Assembly: GCA_035547695.1 (NCBI GenBank)
Contig: DASZUK010000050.1
Span: 1 to 64,000, forward strand
Reading direction: 5' to 3'
DNA: 64,000 nucleotides
DNA from: DASZUK01 sp035547695
GTDB taxonomy: Bacteria; Actinomycetota; Acidimicrobiia; Acidimicrobiales; RAAP-2
The number at the start of each line of letters is the position of its first letter. Within the stretch, counting starts at the first letter, position 1. The position numbers and the translations under genes are program-made. Under the pieces are notes generated by a model that was not told where the DNA came from, did no database searches, and saw only the letters and a list, made by a program, of their open reading frames with translations. Shown piece by piece: positions 28,038-35,974 of this stretch.

Positions 28038-29159
28038 TTGGCCGTCCCGCCCGGTCTGTTATGGCCGCTCGATCCTCATACGTCGGCGAAGCATCAAGTT
28101 CTGGCTCGTTACTACGACGCCTGGTTTCCAATCATGCTGCGCACCTCGTTCGTCAGGAGCCTCACCGTTTTTGAGGGATTCTCCGGGCCCGGTGAGTACC
28201 TTTCCGAAGAAGGCGCCGACGGAGGACCCGAAGGCTCACCCCTTGTCGCCATGCGTTCGCTGCTGGCTCGCCCTGAGCTTGTCGATCTCGACAAGCCGGT
28301 CCGTTTCGTGTTTCTCGAGGATCGGCCTGACCGCGTAGCCCACCTGCAGAACCTGGTCCAGGACCGTCTCGGCCCACTTCCTCCACATGTGTCCTGTCTC
28401 GCTCGGTCAGGCCGCTGTGAAAAGGACGCAATCCCACTACTAACCGAGGCTGGGGCCTGGGGACATCCGATCTTCGCCAACTTGGACCCCTTCGACGCCT
28501 ACGTCCCGATCGAACTGGTGCAAGCGCTCGGAGGGAACGGCGCGTCGGAGGCATTCGTTACGTTCATGTCACACCGCCTGATCCGCTTCGCGTCGGTCGA
28601 CAGCCTGACTCAGGGAGACGAGATGTTCGGATCTCGGACCTGGCGGTCGGTCCAGGACATGGCGACGAACGCAAAGGAGCGGTACTTAGTGGAGGCGTAC
28701 CGAAACACCTTGGCTAGGGTTGGTCTGGACAAGATCGCTGGTTTTCAGCTGCTCGACGAACGGGGCCTCGGCTTCTGGTTGCTGCATGGCACCAGTCACA
28801 TACGAGGTGTGCAGAAGATGAAGGACGCCATGTGGAACGTGGACCCCATCAGCGGGTACAGGTTTCGCGACCCGCGCCCGACGCTGCAGGCGTCATTCGA
28901 CTTCTCGGGATCCTGGAAACCTGATCTTCAGCCACTGCGCCATGCAATCACCGATCTCTTGGAACGAGAGGGACGGGTGCCGATCGAGCGCGTTCGTAAG
29001 TACACCCTGTTCGAGACTGCTTATAAAGAGACCCACGCGTCCGATGTCCTGGGCGAACTGATTAAGGATGGTGTGGTCGGGCGCCACCCGATCCGTGGGC
29101 CCCTTGCTGAAGCAGAGGTATGGCCGATCGCCTCCGACGCACCGACGCTGTTCGGTTAA
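28038..29159 (+). CDS. tcmP: Three-Cys-motif partner protein TcmP
   Basis: 373 residues from a TTG with AAGGAAGGA upstream. The N-terminus DPHTSAKHQVLARYYDAWFPIMLR and the following FEGFSGPGEY are hallmark sequences of the TcmP family, named for linkage to three-Cys-motif (DUF5131/Gp37-Gp68) proteins. Later segments include FANLDPFDAYVP and a C-terminal helical region resembling a winged helix (LREREGRVPIERVRKYTLFETAY-like). The FEGFSGPG pattern, with LDPFD later, recalls nucleic-acid methyltransferase-like folds, but the activity is not established to my knowledge. Its stop overlaps that of the convergent DUF5131 gene by 4 bases. Family call firm, function unknown. Confidence 0.85.
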   Translation: MAVPPGLLWPLDPHTSAKHQVLARYYDAWFPIMLRTSFVRSLTVFEGFSGPGEYLSEEGADGGPEGSPLVAMRSLLARPELVDLDKPVRFVFLEDRPDRVAHLQNLVQDRLGPLPPHVSCLARSGRCEKDAIPLLTEAGAWGHPIFANLDPFDAYVPIELVQALGGNGASEAFVTFMSHRLIRFASVDSLTQGDEMFGSRTWRSVQDMATNAKERYLVEAYRNTLARVGLDKIAGFQLLDERGLGFWLLHGTSHIRGVQKMKDAMWNVDPISGYRFRDPRPTLQASFDFSGSWKPDLQPLRHAITDLLEREGRVPIERVRKYTLFETAYKETHASDVLGELIKDGVVGRHPIRGPLAEAEVWPIASDAPTLFG

Positions 29160-29953
29160 GTCGCTACCAGCTCACCGACTGGCGACACACCGCCCGCCGG
29201 CATGGCCCGCACCCGGAGATTCCTGGGCCATTGGTCCATCTGGTGGGCCTTGCCTCGGTATCCGTTCTCGCGGGCCCAAACAGAGCCCAGTTGCTTCAGG
29301 AAGAAGGCGGCCCCAGCGGCCGTCGCACGCTTCTGCACGTCCAGCACCCAGGCGATGTCCAGGGGCCGCGCTCGGTGCCCGGATTCTCCCCCCACGATGA
29401 CCCAATCGATCTCCTCGAAGCCGAGCGACGGTACGGCGCCGATTAACGGTTCGACGGACAAGAACCGGACGGCGGCTGGTACACCACGCAGATGATCGGC
29501 TCGGAAGGCATAGCTATCTGATTCGACACTGACGCCCATCCAGACGTTCGCCGGCCAGTCGAGCTTCTCTGCCAGCTGCGCGAGTCTCTTCGATCGCTTC
29601 GTCAGCACCTGATACGTGTGGTGCGGCGTCCGCTCCATGACATCGAAGACGCGCCGAATGAACTCAAGCGGCACGTTGGCGTGAAAGAGGTCGCTCATGG
29701 AGTTGACGAAGATCACACGTGGATCGCGCCAAGCGAGGGGCATGCTGATGGCGTCGACGTGCAGCGTGAGACCGAATCCCGGACCGCTGGTACGCGGATC
29801 CCCATCGTTTTGGTACTTGGGCTGTCCCATGGCCTTGAGGCGTTTTGCGAGGGTGAGGGCGTAACAGTTGTCACAACCAGGTGAGGTCCTGTCGCAGCCG
29901 GTGGTCGGGTTCCAGGTCGCCTCAGTCCATTCGATTGAACTCTTGTCGCCCAT
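29156..29953 (-). CDS. Three-Cys-motif phage Gp37/Gp68-like protein (DUF5131)
   Basis: 265 residues from the ATG at 29953 (open frame to 29992). The N-terminus IEWTEATWNPTTGCDRTSPGCDNCYA gives the family's Cys-x6-Cys-x2-Cys triad followed by TyrAla, similar to an iron-sulfur-binding radical-SAM-like cluster. Other family features are VNSMSDLFHANVP, RTPHHTYQVLTKRSKRL, WMGVSVES, FLSVEPLIG and VIVGGESGHRARP. The family is common in phages and mobile islands; a reaction on nucleic acid or protein is suspected but unproven. It is tail-to-tail with tcmP, its namesake partner. Confidence 0.88.
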   Translation of the reverse strand: MGDKSSIEWTEATWNPTTGCDRTSPGCDNCYALTLAKRLKAMGQPKYQNDGDPRTSGPGFGLTLHVDAISMPLAWRDPRVIFVNSMSDLFHANVPLEFIRRVFDVMERTPHHTYQVLTKRSKRLAQLAEKLDWPANVWMGVSVESDSYAFRADHLRGVPAAVRFLSVEPLIGAVPSLGFEEIDWVIVGGESGHRARPLDIAWVLDVQKRATAAGAAFFLKQLGSVWARENGYRGKAHQMDQWPRNLRVRAMPAGGVSPVGELVAT

Positions 29954-30157
29954 GACTCCATCATGCCGCGCCCTGGTCGGTTCGACGACCACCCGGAGGT
30001 GATACGGGTCTGCGCCGTTTCACCAAGACTGAGGTCGGAGCGAAAGGCCCGCCGACGGGCGGCGTCATGAACCGGCGGTGGCGCCACGGTCGACCGCCGG
30101 CGATCAGCACTGCCTTGAGGTCTGACCGCTCATTCCTCCGACCGTCTGACTTGGCTT

Positions 30158-30325
30158 GCTACTCCCTTTCGTAACCTTGCTACTCCTCGCTACTCCGCCA
30201 TCCATCGCCGCGAATCCGATGGGGTCAGATGCTCCGAAGGACAAAAGGTTACAGTACCACTGAGAAATGATGGCCAACGGTGTACTCCCGGCGGCCGTAG
30301 GAACTCGCTACTCCTTTGCTACTCC
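30158..30325. repeat. Right arm-type repeats (GCTACTCC x5)
   Basis: Exact GCTACTCC copies begin at 30158, 30179, 30189, 30307 and 30318, in one orientation, mostly preceded by TT or TC. They occupy an otherwise gene-free 430-bp stretch ending at attR. Matching copies lie beside attL, supporting a role as integrase/excisionase arm sites. Confidence 0.65.
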
Positions 30326-30425
30326 ATTTCGCTGGGAGCGGCTTGACGGGCAAGATCCCGCGGATACCGTAACGCTCTGACCAGGAAGAACGCGACGACG
30401 TAGATCGTCTGGATCGCCTTGGGCC

Positions 30426-30457
30426 GACTACGGATCAGAAGGTTGGGGGTTCGAATC
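30426..30457 (+). other. attR core, 3' tRNA-Arg fragment
   Basis: An exact 32-bp copy of tRNA-Arg positions 820-851. Downstream the tRNA similarity decays (TCTCCGAGAGCGC versus CCTCCGAGCGC), as expected for the displaced original 3' end, which is no longer under selection. It lacks the 5' half of a tRNA and cannot be functional. Confidence 0.9.
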
Positions 30458-30566
30458 TCTCCGAGAGCGCCGACCAGGGGACTAGGCGACCCATCGACGC
30501 CTGCCACCGGCTTGTCAGCCCCGCCGGGTTGTAGCGCCACCCGCTCGGCCTGGTTCAGCCCGCAGT

Positions 30567-31124
30567 TCAGCCCGCCGGGACCGGGCAGCCGCCGTCCACG
30601 TCGAACACCCGGTTGAGTCGCCCGAACCCCAGCCAGCAGCCGACGCAGATGGCCAGCTCCATCAGCTCGTCGTCGGAGAAGGCACCGTGGAGATCGGCCC
30701 AGAACCCGTCGTCGATGGACAGGTGGTCGACGGCGTACCGCCGGGCGAACTCCGCCGCCAGCCCCTCCCGCACGGTCAGGCCCCCGCCCACACCATCGGC
30801 ACCCACACCATCGGCGCCGCCCACACCATCGGCGCCGCCCGCACCATCGGCGCCGCCGCCGCCGCCGACCTGACGGTAGAAGTCGTCGGACAGCACCTCC
30901 CGGCCGTCGCCGTCCCCCCGCCCGGTCCGGGTCTCCTTGCACACCGCGCAGTCGTTGATGCGGGCGATGGTGATGCGGGCGGCCTCGAACTCGCCCAGCG
31001 ACAGGGTGGTGGACCCGAACACCACCTCGTTCAGCTCGGTGATCCGTGAGGTGAGCGGCCGGGCGAGCTCGCTCCACGCGTACTGCATCGGATCCCGGTC
31101 CGGGGGCACGTCGATGCGAGGCAT
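30567..31124 (-). CDS. Carboxymuconolactone decarboxylase / AhpD-like protein with Gly-Ala-Asp repeat insert
   Basis: 185 residues from the ATG at 31124, chosen because AAGGAGGT lies 7 bp upstream. The CMD/AhpD core has FEAARITIARINDCAVCKETR, where the CxxC pair is present but the usual following His position is Arg. LMELAICVGCWLGFGRLNRVFDV is the trailing helix. Between them is a Gly/Ala/Asp/Val repeat (GGADGV units) not expected in the family, coded by 15-18 bp tandem repeats. The family acts in aromatic degradation or as thioredoxin-like peroxide defence. This is the first chromosomal gene beyond the mobile element. Confidence 0.8.
   Translation of the reverse strand: MPRIDVPPDRDPMQYAWSELARPLTSRITELNEVVFGSTTLSLGEFEAARITIARINDCAVCKETRTGRGDGDGREVLSDDFYRQVGGGGGADGAGGADGVGGADGVGADGVGGGLTVREGLAAEFARRYAVDHLSIDDGFWADLHGAFSDDELMELAICVGCWLGFGRLNRVFDVDGGCPVPAG
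30791..30859 (-). repeat. In-frame 15/18-bp tandem repeat inside the AhpD-like gene
   Basis: CACCATCGGC recurs from 30791, 30806, 30824 and 30842 (spacing 15, 18, 18). Every unit is a multiple of three, so copy changes keep the frame and only alter the length of the Gly-Ala-Asp loop. Confidence 0.8.
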
Positions 31125-31201
31125 CCGGTCCACCTCCTTGTCGCCGCCGGAGACGAGCCCCCGGAGTCAGCGCTCTGGCGTCAGCGTCACTGCGTCACCA
31201 C

Positions 31202-31281
31202 AAAGGATACTGTAATCCAGACCTCTGGCGCTACCTTCCGGGACTATTTACGGATTGACCTGGCTGTTAAGTATCCTTATT
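31202..31281. promoter_or_regulatory. Two operator-like GATA motifs between divergent genes
   Basis: AAAG-GATA-CTGTAA is at 31202-31215, and the opposite orientation TTAAG-TATC-CTTATT at 31267-31281, 9 bp before the GTG of the LLM gene. They match the motif found upstream of several other units in this cluster; the second also overlaps a plausible -10 (TATCCT). Confidence 0.6.
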
Positions 31282-31289
31282 ATGATGAG

Positions 31290-32303
31290 GTGCAGTTCGA
31301 CTGGACCGTGGAGGGCCCCATCGGGGCGGTCGCCGACGAGGCCGCCGCCGCCGAGGCGGAGGGCTACGACGGCGTCTGGATCGGAGAGACCAACCGGGAC
31401 CCCTTCGTCGCGTTGACCGTCGCCGCCGGCGCCACCACCGGCGTGTCCGTCGGGTCGGCCATCGCCGTCGCCTTCGCCCGGTCCCCGATGAACCTGGCCT
31501 ACATGGCCCGGGACCTCCAGGAGCTGTCCGGCGGCCGGTTCGTCCTGGGCCTCGGCACCCAGGTCCAAGCCCACGTCGAGCGGCGGTTCTCCATGCCGTG
31601 GTCCAGGCCGGTGGCCCGGATGCGGGAGATGGTCCTGGCCATCCGGGCCATCTGGGAGGCCTGGCAGCACGGCACCAAGCTGCGGTTCGAGGGCGACTTC
31701 TACTCCCACACCTTGATGACCCCGTTCTTCGCCCCCCCACCCCTGCCCGGGGAGCCCCCACCGGTGTACCTCGCCGGGGTCGGCCAGCACATGACCGAGG
31801 CCGCCGGCGAGGTCGCCGACGGGTTCCTGTTCCACGCCTTCACCACCCCCGACTACCTCCGCCAGGTCACCATCCCGGCGCTGCGCCGTGGCCGGGAGAG
31901 AGCCGGCAAGTCCATGGACGGCTTCGTCGTCTGCGGCCCCGCCATGGCGGTGGTGGCCGACAACGACGACGACCTCGCCCGGGGGGTGGCCGCCGCCAAG
32001 GACCGCGTCGCCTTCTACGCCTCCACCCCGGCCTACCGGCCGGTCCTCGACGCCCACGGCTGGGGCCACCTCCAGGGTGAGCTGGCCGACCTGGCCCGCA
32101 ACGGCCAGTGGGCGGCCATGGGGCCCGCCATCGACGACGACGTCCTGGCCGCCTTCGCCGTCGTCGGCACCGCCAAGGACGTGGCCGCCGGCCTGCGGCA
32201 GCGGTACGGCGACGTCGCCGACCGGCTCACCTGCTACTCGCCGGCCCCGTCGCCGCCGGCCGCCTGGCGGCCGTTGCTGGACGCCGCCCGGGAGGACGAC
32301 TAG
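31290..32303 (+). CDS. LLM-class F420/flavin-dependent oxidoreductase
   Basis: 337 residues with a luciferase-like TIM barrel. The N-terminus holds EAEGYDGVWIGETNRDPFVALTVAA, then GVSVGSAIAVAFARSPMNLAYMARDLQELSGGRFVLGLGTQ, the classic LLM pattern, followed by PPPVYLAGVG. It resembles actinobacterial F420-dependent oxidoreductases, which use reduced F420 or FMN for hydride transfer or monooxygenation. The GTG start lies 9 bp after an operator-like motif with only a weak ribosome binding site. It leads a unit with the P450 gene (97 bp gap) and may perform an early oxidation of the substrate. Cofactor choice is inferred. Confidence 0.87.
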   Translation: MQFDWTVEGPIGAVADEAAAAEAEGYDGVWIGETNRDPFVALTVAAGATTGVSVGSAIAVAFARSPMNLAYMARDLQELSGGRFVLGLGTQVQAHVERRFSMPWSRPVARMREMVLAIRAIWEAWQHGTKLRFEGDFYSHTLMTPFFAPPPLPGEPPPVYLAGVGQHMTEAAGEVADGFLFHAFTTPDYLRQVTIPALRRGRERAGKSMDGFVVCGPAMAVVADNDDDLARGVAAAKDRVAFYASTPAYRPVLDAHGWGHLQGELADLARNGQWAAMGPAIDDDVLAAFAVVGTAKDVAAGLRQRYGDVADRLTCYSPAPSPPAAWRPLLDAAREDD

Positions 32304-32400
32304 CCGGACCCGGCCATCAGGTTGGTCGCGGCCGGCACGTGCACACAGGTCGGCACCGCGGCGGCACCCGCCGCCGGGTCGCCGGAAGGGAGGAGGACCG

Positions 32401-33636
32401 ATGACCGTACGAGTGGGGGACCGGTTCGACCCGCTGGCCGGGCCGCCGTCCGACGAGCTGCACGCCGTCCTGCGGCAGGCCCGGGCCGAGGAGCCGGTGT
32501 TCTACGTCCCCGCCCTCGACCTCTGGGTGGTGACCCGCTACGACGACATGCTCACCGTGGTCAACGACCGGGACCGGTTCTCCGTCGAGGGCGTCCTGGA
32601 CTCGGTGGTCGACTACCCGCCGGCGGTGGTCGCCATCCTGGCCGAGGGGGTGCCGCACGACACCCCGGTGCTGGCCAACACCGAGGGGGAGGCATCCGAA
32701 CGGCTGCGGGCCAGCGTGTACCGGTCGCTCACCCCCCGGCGGGTGGCCGCCCTGGAGCCGCGCATCCGGGAGCTCGCCAACCGGTTCGTGGACCGGTTCG
32801 CCGGCCGCGGCACCGTGGACCTGTTCGCCGAGTACGCCTACCCCCTCCCGCTGACCGTGATCCTCGACTTCATCGGCATCCCCGAGGACGACGTCGCCAC
32901 CATCGAGTCCTGGGTGTCCGACTGGATGCTCCTCCAGTTCTCCCGGCTGCCCGCCGACCGGCAGGTCGACTGCGCCCGCAGCGTGGTGGCCCACCACGCC
33001 TACCTGCGGGCGTTCATCGCCGACCGCCGCGCCGCGCCGCGCGACGACTTCGCCAGCGCCCTCATCCGGGCGGTGGACACCGGCCAGGCCGACGTCAGCG
33101 AGGACGAGCTGGTCCTGCTGGTCGGCACCACCCTCACCTCCGCCGCCCACCAGGCCATGTCCGGCCTCATCAGCGCCACCGCCTACCACCTGCTGGCCAC
33201 ACGGAGCCGCTGGGAGGAGGTCCGCGAGGACCGGTCGCTGGTCCCCGACGTCGTCGAGGAGGTCCTCCGGTTCGACACCCCCGGCGGCTTCTTCCGGCAG
33301 GTCCTCGTCGACGCCGACCTCGGCGGCGTGACGGTGCCGGCCGGGTCCCGCCTGTTGTTCTACATCCCGTCCTGCAACCGGGACGACGCCACGTTCCGGG
33401 ACCCCGACACGTTCGACGTCCACCGCCGCGACAAGTCCCGGCACCTCGCCTTCTCCCACGGCGCCCACTTCTGCCTCGGCGCCTCGTTCGCCCGGGCGGA
33501 GGCCCGGGTGGCGCTGTCGGTGCTGCTCGACCGCCTCCCCGGCCTCCGGCTGCAGCCGGGCCAGCCGCTGGTCTACGCCCCCAGCGTCCCCATGCGCCGG
33601 CTGGACCGCCTCATGGTCGAGTGGGACGTCGAGTAG
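32401..33636 (+). CDS. Cytochrome P450 with atypical I-helix
   Basis: 411 residues; GGGAGGAGG precedes the ATG. The heme-thiolate loop FSHGAHFCLGASFARAEA carries ligand Cys358, and the ExxR pair is Glu287/Arg290 (EEVLRFD). The I-helix position that normally reads AG-x-(D/E)-T appears as VGTTLTS near 240-246, so the acid is replaced by Leu while the following Thr is kept. Size and lack of a membrane anchor fit a soluble bacterial class I P450 that needs ferredoxin. It follows an LLM oxidoreductase and probably hydroxylates an intermediate, but altered oxygen activation is possible. Confidence 0.92.
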   Translation: MTVRVGDRFDPLAGPPSDELHAVLRQARAEEPVFYVPALDLWVVTRYDDMLTVVNDRDRFSVEGVLDSVVDYPPAVVAILAEGVPHDTPVLANTEGEASERLRASVYRSLTPRRVAALEPRIRELANRFVDRFAGRGTVDLFAEYAYPLPLTVILDFIGIPEDDVATIESWVSDWMLLQFSRLPADRQVDCARSVVAHHAYLRAFIADRRAAPRDDFASALIRAVDTGQADVSEDELVLLVGTTLTSAAHQAMSGLISATAYHLLATRSRWEEVREDRSLVPDVVEEVLRFDTPGGFFRQVLVDADLGGVTVPAGSRLLFYIPSCNRDDATFRDPDTFDVHRRDKSRHLAFSHGAHFCLGASFARAEARVALSVLLDRLPGLRLQPGQPLVYAPSVPMRRLDRLMVEWDVE

Positions 33637-33685
33637 GGACCTCCAGCGGAGACATCCAACAGGGACGTCCAATCCAACAGGGACG

Positions 33686-34318
33686 TCACACCCGCCGCAG
33701 CGCCGCCCCCCGGCCCTGGTCGGCCTCGGTGAACGCCGCCAGGTCCTCGGCTTCGTCGGGGTCGAAGTTGGTGGTCAGCGCCGACTGCAGCGCCTCGGGG
33801 GTGTCGAACGACGGCATCGCGATGCCGTCCACCTCGTGGGCCGCGAACCCGAGTACGGCCGTCAGGTCGGCGGTGGCGTCGAGGTCGGCGTAGAGCTGCA
33901 CGTAGGCCCGACGGTCCCCGCCGGGCCGGACGAAGGTGGCGTGGACGTCCCGCCAGTGGTCCACGAACTCCTGGTGGCTGGTCCCGTCCCGCCGGAACAG
34001 GGTGAAGAAGATCTGCACCGCCCCCGGGTCCCCGAACAGCACCGCCCGGTCCCCGGCGACCACCATCGACCGCTCCGGGTCCAGCTCCTCGCCGGCCGCC
34101 GCCCGCACCGCCGACGCCGCCGCCGCCACGGCGTCCGGGTCCGGTCCGTCGACCTCCACCGCCGACGTCCACGTCCCGCCGAGGTCGGGGGCGCCGTGGA
34201 ACACCTCGAACAGCCGGGTGCCGGGCACCGCGGCGGCCTCCAGGGCGCCGTGCAGGCGGGCCGGGTCGGCGTGCCGGGGGGTGAGGAGGAGGACGGCCTG
34301 CACGGTCTTGGCCTGCAT
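33686..34318 (-). CDS. EthD-domain protein, two-domain form
   Basis: 210 residues. The C-terminal half has FFTLFRRDGTSHQEFVDHWRDVHA, the EthD dimeric alpha/beta-barrel signature. The N-terminal ~90 residues (VLLLTPRHAD...APDLGGTWTSAVEV) form another ferredoxin-like half, seen again in the paralogue at 56524. EthD proteins accompany degradation operons and can help P450-linked oxidation or act as small isomerases. It is convergent with the P450 gene and divergent from the hydratase gene. Function is inferred from family only. Confidence 0.72.
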   Translation of the reverse strand: MQAKTVQAVLLLTPRHADPARLHGALEAAAVPGTRLFEVFHGAPDLGGTWTSAVEVDGPDPDAVAAAASAVRAAAGEELDPERSMVVAGDRAVLFGDPGAVQIFFTLFRRDGTSHQEFVDHWRDVHATFVRPGGDRRAYVQLYADLDATADLTAVLGFAAHEVDGIAMPSFDTPEALQSALTTNFDPDEAEDLAAFTEADQGRGAALRRV

Positions 34319-34358
34319 GGTTTGGCTCCGTTCGCCGGGCCGGCGTGTTGCGCCGGTT

Positions 34359-34381
34359 GAAGGATATTGAGTACCCTATTT
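34359..34381. promoter_or_regulatory. Double operator-like motif before the hydratase gene
   Basis: GAAG-GATA-TTGA and TGAG-TACC-CTATTT overlap at 34359-34381, ending 4 bp before the GTG start at 34386. They are degenerate copies of the cluster motif in opposite orientations, between divergent genes. Confidence 0.5.
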
Positions 34382-34385
34382 AGCG

Positions 34386-35168
34386 GTGGAGCCCTCCGAG
34401 CGTCAAGAGGCCGCCGACGCCCTGTTCGCCGCCGAGCGGCAGGTGTCCCCGATCGCCCCGCTGACCGACCGGTGGCCGGCGATGACCGCCGCCGACGCCT
34501 ACGCCGTCCAACGGCTGAACGTCGAGCGCCGGTTGGCCGGCGGCCGGCGGGTGCGCGGCCACAAGGTGGGCCTGTCGTCGCCGGTGATGCAGCAGATGAT
34601 GGGCGTCGACCAGCCCGACTACGGCCACCTGCTCGACGACATGTTCGTGTTCGAGGGCACCGCCGTCGACACCGCCACCCTCTGCACCCCCCGGGTGGAG
34701 GTGGAGGTGGGGTTCGTCCTCGCTGGACCGATCGTCGGCCCCGGCGCCCACGCCGGCGACGTGCTGCGCGCCACCGCCTTCGTCGTGCCGGCCATCGAGA
34801 TCATCGACAGCCGGATCGTCGACTGGAAGATCCGGCTGGCCGACACCATCGCCGACAACGCCAGCTCCGCCAAGCTGGTCCTCGGCGGCCGGGCCACCCG
34901 GATCGAGGACGTCGACCTCCGCCGGCTCGGCGGCGTCCTGTCGGTCAACGGCGAGGTGGTCGACAGTGGCGCCGCCGGCGCCGTCCTCGGCAACCCGGTC
35001 ACCTCGGTGGCCTGGCTGGCCAACGTGCTCGCCGGGTTCGGCGTCGCCCTCGAGGCCGGCGACGTCGTGCTCCCCGGATCGTTCACCAGGGCGGTCGACG
35101 TGGCCCCGGGCGACGTCGTCGAGGCCCGGTTCGACCACCTTGGCGACGTGTCGGTGCGGTTCCGATGA
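34386..35168 (+). CDS. 2-keto-4-pentenoate hydratase (MhpD/fumarylacetoacetate hydrolase fold)
   Basis: 260 residues. RVRGHKVGLSSPVMQQMMGVDQPDYGHLLDDMF and the metal-site stretch RVEVEVGFVLAGP (paired acidic residues) match the hydratase/decarboxylase subfamily. VPAIEIIDSRIVDWKIRLADTIADNASSA is highly typical. It should add water to a 2-hydroxypenta-2,4-dienoate-type product of meta-cleavage, giving a 4-hydroxy-2-oxo acid for an aldolase. The GTG start has no clear ribosome binding site and lies next to an operator-like motif. The stop overlaps the next SDR gene (ATGA). Confidence 0.9.
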   Translation: MEPSERQEAADALFAAERQVSPIAPLTDRWPAMTAADAYAVQRLNVERRLAGGRRVRGHKVGLSSPVMQQMMGVDQPDYGHLLDDMFVFEGTAVDTATLCTPRVEVEVGFVLAGPIVGPGAHAGDVLRATAFVVPAIEIIDSRIVDWKIRLADTIADNASSAKLVLGGRATRIEDVDLRRLGGVLSVNGEVVDSGAAGAVLGNPVTSVAWLANVLAGFGVALEAGDVVLPGSFTRAVDVAPGDVVEARFDHLGDVSVRFR

Positions 35169-35956
35169 TCGGGCCGGGGCGGCCTCCGCTGGCCGGCCGC
35201 GCCGCCGTGGTCACCGGCGCCTCCCGCGGCATCGGGTTCGCCGTCGCCCGCACCCTGGCCGGCGCCGGGGCGTCGGTGATGATGGTCTCCCGCCGCCGCG
35301 ACCGGCTGGAGGCGTCGGCCGCCGAGATCGGCTGCGCCTGGACCGCCGCCGACGTCGCCGACCCCGACGCCGCCACCGACTGCGTCCGGGACACCGTCGA
35401 CCGGTTCGGGTCCGTCGACATCCTCGTCAACAACGCCGGCGCCAGCCCCTACTTCGGCCCGCTGCTCGGCCTCGACGCCCACAGCGCCGAGCGGACGACG
35501 GCGGTGAACCAGTGGGCCCCGGTCCGCTGGGTGCAGGCCGCCTGGGAGGCGTCCATGCAGTCCGGCGGCGGCGCCATCGTGAACGTGGCGTCCATCGGCG
35601 CCCACATCGTCGAACCCGGCCTCGGCTACTACAACGCCTCCAAGGCCGCCCTCGACCACCTCACCCGGCACCTCGCCGACGAGCTGGGACCCCGGGTCCG
35701 GGTGAACGCCGTCTCCCCCGGCCTGGTCCGCACCGACCTCGGCCGGCCGCTCACCGACCCGTTCGGCGACGAGATCGCCCGCAGCCTCCCCCTCGGCCGG
35801 CTGGGCGAGCCCGACGACATCGCCCAGGCCGTCCTGTTCCTGGTGTCCGACGCGTCGTCCTGGATCACCGGCCAGACCCTCCTGGTCGACGGCGGCGGCG
35901 TCCTCCGCACCACCCTCGGCGAGTTCGGCCGCCGGCTCTTCCCCCCGCCCGGCTGA
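35165..35956 (+). CDS. Short-chain dehydrogenase/reductase
   Basis: 263 residues, classical SDR. The cofactor motif TGASRGIG is near residues 18-25, NNAG near 95, and the catalytic Ser (VASIG) and YNASK motif follow. The end LLVDGGG is typical. It overlaps the hydratase gene by 4 bases, so the two are co-translated. Possible roles are dihydrodiol dehydrogenation or beta-hydroxyacyl oxidation; substrate is not readable. Confidence 0.9.
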   Translation: MIGPGRPPLAGRAAVVTGASRGIGFAVARTLAGAGASVMMVSRRRDRLEASAAEIGCAWTAADVADPDAATDCVRDTVDRFGSVDILVNNAGASPYFGPLLGLDAHSAERTTAVNQWAPVRWVQAAWEASMQSGGGAIVNVASIGAHIVEPGLGYYNASKAALDHLTRHLADELGPRVRVNAVSPGLVRTDLGRPLTDPFGDEIARSLPLGRLGEPDDIAQAVLFLVSDASSWITGQTLLVDGGGVLRTTLGEFGRRLFPPPG

Positions 35957-35974
35957 CCGGCCCCGCCGGCGCCG

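Larger units (their letters stand above)
820..30457. mobile_element. tRNA-Arg-integrated mobilizable element (IME) carrying class 1 DISARM and other accessory genes
   Basis: The element is bounded by a 32-bp exact direct repeat (820-851 and 30426-30457) that covers the anticodon loop to T-arm of tRNA-Arg(ACG). The integrase gene lies 135 bp inside the left end, as is typical for tRNA-targeting tyrosine-integrase elements. GCTACTCC repeats occur just inside both ends. It contains an excisionase-like HTH, a MobF relaxase and a coupling protein, but no visible T4SS pore genes or autonomous replication initiator, so I call it an integrative mobilizable element rather than a self-transmissible ICE. 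Cargo: DISARM, a HEPN fusion protein, XRE-Fic, HTH-nucleotidyltransferase, and TcmP/DUF5131. DISARM is less GC-rich than the mobilization module, suggesting separate origins. Confidence 0.88.

Noticed and set aside
30158..30325. Possible CRISPR-like array of GCTACTCC repeats
   Set aside because: Repeats are only eight bases, spacing is irregular (10 to 118 bp) and no cas genes are present; integrase arm sites explain them better.
30426..30470. A second tRNA gene at the right end
   Set aside because: Only the 3' part from the anticodon stem onward is present and the acceptor strand is mutated; it is the attR remnant.
32317..33672. Long minus-strand frame opposite the P450 gene
   Set aside because: The P450 on the plus strand has heme and ExxR motifs; the antisense frame has none.
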